Positions 62,072-64,000 of a stretch of 64,000 nucleotides of DNA are shown here, in pieces. The translations under genes and the position numbers were made by a program. The notes beneath the pieces were generated by a model. The model was not told where the DNA came from. It saw nothing but the letters and a program-made list of their open reading frames with translations, and ran no database searches. Each line of letters starts with the position of its first letter. Within the stretch, counting starts at the first letter, position 1. This DNA is from Candidatus Berkiella cookevillensis (lineage in GTDB: Bacteria; Pseudomonadota; Gammaproteobacteria; Berkiellales; Berkiellaceae). The stretch is taken from contig NZ_LKHV02000001.1 of the NCBI RefSeq assembly GCF_001431315.2, positions 310,001 to 374,000 on the forward strand, in the 5' to 3' direction.

Positions 62072-63438
62072 AATTCTTCACTTACAACATTTAATGAAGT
62101 TTCAGATTGAGGTATTTCAACTTTTAATGAGAATTTCTCAGGTGATAGAAAATGATGCACATACTTGTTAAATTCATGATTAAACATGTGATCGGGAAAT
62201 TTTATCTTATCAGAAAATACAGTGCCAATTGGAATATGCCTTCCTGTGCGAGTGACTATTTTGTCAAAATATTTGAAAAAAGCGTATGCATTATACTGAT
62301 TTTTAAAGAGAACCTGCTTGTCAGATAAATCATCTGTAAAGTTGAGTTGATAAAATAATTTTGTTTCATCTTGGCTATTTTTTTCAACATGGAACAGATT
62401 TTTATTTTCTATCTTTAAAGAGGCTAAAAAGTTATATGCATTTTGACAATCTTCTTTGGTTGCAAAAAAAGCATGTCCATCATGTGTCATATGTTGTTCT
62501 ACTGCCACAGGCTTTAATCGCATGGCTTTTAAGAACGCTAGAGGATCCTTCTGACGATACAGTACCCATGGTTTTTCATGGTTTGTATTCATTTGTGACA
62601 GGCCGTTGTGCACAATGATTTCATCATTGGGGAAATGCTCGGTAATAAGTGCTAGTATTTTATCAATAGTTTGCAACCCATGCAGTATTTCAGCGGTAAT
62701 GCCGTCTGCCCCTTCTTTCCAATGGTGATGTTGAATATGAGCCAATGAATTTAAAAATAAAATAGAGCATCTAGGATTAAAGCGTCGTTTATATTTGATA
62801 AATAATAAGGTTGAGACATAGTCAAAAAATGAAATAAAAATATAAGGTTTTTTGCCACGCTTTAAGAGTGAGCCAAGCAAGCTAAGACAAGATGCGAATA
62901 TCTTGGTTCCTTGGCCTGATGTAAATATAAAATGAAAGAGCTTGAGTGCTTGAGAAAATAGCGTACTTATTTTTAAGCTTCTATAGTTTTTGGATACATA
63001 ACGAGGTAAATCCAGCAAATTGTTTAAGTCTTTTGGGTAAGCGTTTTCGCTAAACGTCCAAGGATCTGGTAAGAAAAATTGCACATTTTCTTTATTACGC
63101 CGTGCCCCATTCATGACACCCCAAATTCCGGTTGTAATATTATGATCGCTTAAGATTTCCCAGCTTTGAGCACATTGTAAATCAGGCAGGTCACCAAGAT
63201 GTTTGATCTTATGTTTTTGGCTTTGTGTGCCAGTATGAATCGAGACCCACTGCACCCATGGTTCTAGGTAGCCGCTGTTGTAGCGATCATTGGTTTTATA
63301 ATGCGCGCGATGTTTATTAAGTAACTTGCTTATATTAGGTAAGGAGTGTGCTTTAACAGCAGCTGTTAACAAATCAGTATTGAATTCATTGAGTTCTATG
63401 ATTAAAACATTTTCTTTTGGGGGGCTACTCTCTTCCAT
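62053..63438 (-). CDS. Alkaline-phosphatase-superfamily-like protein
   Basis: 461 residues, possibly with one internal hydrophobic stretch. LIIELNEFNTDLL (metal acidic residues), GYLEPWVQWVSIHTGT with T69 as likely nucleophile, then TGIWGVMNGARR and FFLPDPWTFSE; late EIIVHNGLSQMNTN and MTHDGHAFF. The order matches type I phosphodiesterase/sulfatase-like proteins of surface polysaccharide clusters, where GYLEPWVQWVSIHTG is highly conserved. Substrate unknown. It overlaps the glycosyltransferase gene by 19 bp; a phosphate or phosphoglycerol transfer to a glycan is possible but not shown. Confidence 0.7.
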   Translation of the reverse strand: MEESSPPKENVLIIELNEFNTDLLTAAVKAHSLPNISKLLNKHRAHYKTNDRYNSGYLEPWVQWVSIHTGTQSQKHKIKHLGDLPDLQCAQSWEILSDHNITTGIWGVMNGARRNKENVQFFLPDPWTFSENAYPKDLNNLLDLPRYVSKNYRSLKISTLFSQALKLFHFIFTSGQGTKIFASCLSLLGSLLKRGKKPYIFISFFDYVSTLLFIKYKRRFNPRCSILFLNSLAHIQHHHWKEGADGITAEILHGLQTIDKILALITEHFPNDEIIVHNGLSQMNTNHEKPWVLYRQKDPLAFLKAMRLKPVAVEQHMTHDGHAFFATKEDCQNAYNFLASLKIENKNLFHVEKNSQDETKLFYQLNFTDDLSDKQVLFKNQYNAYAFFKYFDKIVTRTGRHIPIGTVFSDKIKFPDHMFNHEFNKYVHHFLSPEKFSLKVEIPQSETSLNVVSEELCIPSS

Positions 63439-63606
63439 AAAAAACCTTTGTTAGTTAATAAACAACATCATGTGCTTTTTAAGGCATATCATAACGTGCA
63501 ATATAGGTGAAAGCCATGTGTTGTGACTATAAAATAAAATGCATTGCTGTGTGTCTTGATGTGGCTTTGTTTGACATTTTCTGTATTTTCTTTATAGTAA
63601 ATTTTT

Positions 63607-63693
63607 TCACCAGGGGTGCTTTTTATCACGTGATAAAAGGCTGAGAAATACCCTTAAAACCTGCTCTGGTTAATGCCTGCGGAGGGAGAGTGA
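63607..63693 (+). ncRNA. TPP (THI-element) riboswitch
   Basis: P1 TCAC/GTGA closes the element. Conserved blocks in order: GGGGTGC, an extra P3-like hairpin (ATCACGTGAT), GGCTGAGAAATACCC, ACCTG and TAATGCCTGCGGAGGGA. These are the thi-box core that binds thiamine pyrophosphate. About 100 nt separate it from thiE; a small hairpin GTAGA-TT-CTAC plus a T-run (about 63748-63771) could be the regulated terminator. Confidence 0.95.
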
Positions 63694-63795
63694 TGTTGAA
63701 CGATAGCGCTTTTGATTTCATAGGTTCTTCTTGATTGATTAAGTGTTGTAGATTCTACATTCATTTTTTTTTCTGCAATTTATTGAGGAAAGAAA

Positions 63796-64000
63796 ATGAA
63801 CAAAGAAATAAATAAAAATTTTTACAAGCTGATGCTTGTTACCCACCGACAAGATTGCCCTCTTGAGCAATATCTTATTTTTATAAAACGCTGTGTTGCT
63901 TTTGGCATTACGACTGTTCAATTGCGCGAAAAAAATGCGAGCCATCGCTTTTTAATTGAATTTGCTGCAAGGCTCAAAGAAATTTTAGATCCTCTCAATA
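63796..64000 (+). CDS. thiE: Thiamine-phosphate synthase, C-terminus cut by window edge
   Basis: 68 codons before the edge: a lysine- and asparagine-rich N-terminus, then YKLMLVTHRQ, CVAFGITTVQLREKNASHRFLIEFAARLKEIL, which is the beta-1/alpha-1 and QLREK diphosphate site of ThiE. The enzyme couples HMP-PP and thiazole phosphate. ATG at 63796 with GAGGAAAG ahead; a TPP riboswitch stands directly upstream and should repress it when thiamine pyrophosphate is plentiful. Catalytic residues beyond the edge cannot be checked. Confidence 0.9.
   Translation, partial: MNKEINKNFYKLMLVTHRQDCPLEQYLIFIKRCVAFGITTVQLREKNASHRFLIEFAARLKEILDPLN

Overview
The window is an AT-rich, gene-dense piece of a gammaproteobacterial chromosome. 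The backbone follows the Escherichia coli gene neighbourhoods: epmB/efp, psd-orn-nnr-tsaE-amiB-mutL-miaA, hfq-hflX-hflK-hflC-yjeT-purA-rnr-rlmB, rpsF-rpsR-rplI-dnaB-alr, bepA/perM and gcvR/dapA-bamC-purC. Interspersed are orphan proteins with hydrophobic blocks or eukaryote-like features, and a small membrane protein resembling the IcmD/DotP and IcmC/DotE components of Dot/Icm type IVB secretion. Together these suggest a host-associated member of the Legionellales (Coxiella/Legionella/Berkiella-like). That placement is inference; there is no rRNA gene in the window to test it.

Layout. 0-27.6 kb is core: EF-P modification, phospholipid synthesis, cell-wall amidase, mismatch repair, tRNA modification, the Hfq/HflX/HflKC group, purine synthesis, tRNA-Leu, RNase R, ribosomal proteins, replicative helicase and alanine racemase. 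One foreign-looking gene, a TPR-sulfotransferase, carries an in-frame miniature transposable element. 27.6-38.2 kb is accessory: a multidomain protein with a macrodomain-like segment, membrane and helical orphans, an amino-acid permease, a TrpR-like regulator, an acetyltransferase and the IcmD-like protein. 38.4-45.3 kb returns to core: BepA, PerM, PhoH-like, GcvR, DapA, a shortened BamC and PurC. 45.3-49.7 kb is accessory again: a REP-associated (HUH) transposase with flanking inverted repeats, then three orphan genes. 49.7-54 kb holds a DUF885 peptidase and the reverse transsulfuration pair. 54.1-55.5 kb encodes a candidate nuclear-targeted effector with polybasic tracts, sixteen S/T-P sites and a nuclease-like H/N motif. 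55.6-60.5 kb is an NAD-salvage regulon (pncA-pncB-nadE diverging from nadD-nrtR) around a palindrome that fits an NrtR operator. 60.5-61 kb is a cluster of dispersed repeats. The window ends with a glycosyltransferase/phosphoesterase-like pair and a TPP riboswitch ahead of a truncated thiE.

Most notable observations: (1) the 54.1-55.5 kb protein looks built to work in a eukaryotic nucleus; (2) a TA-flanked MITE family occurs three times, once as 48 in-frame codons inside a gene and twice forming the stop codon of the gene it abuts; (3) a macrodomain-like orphan; (4) two further palindromic repeat families and a self-contained RAYT unit. Two genes are cut by the window edges (1-586 minus; 63796-64000 plus).
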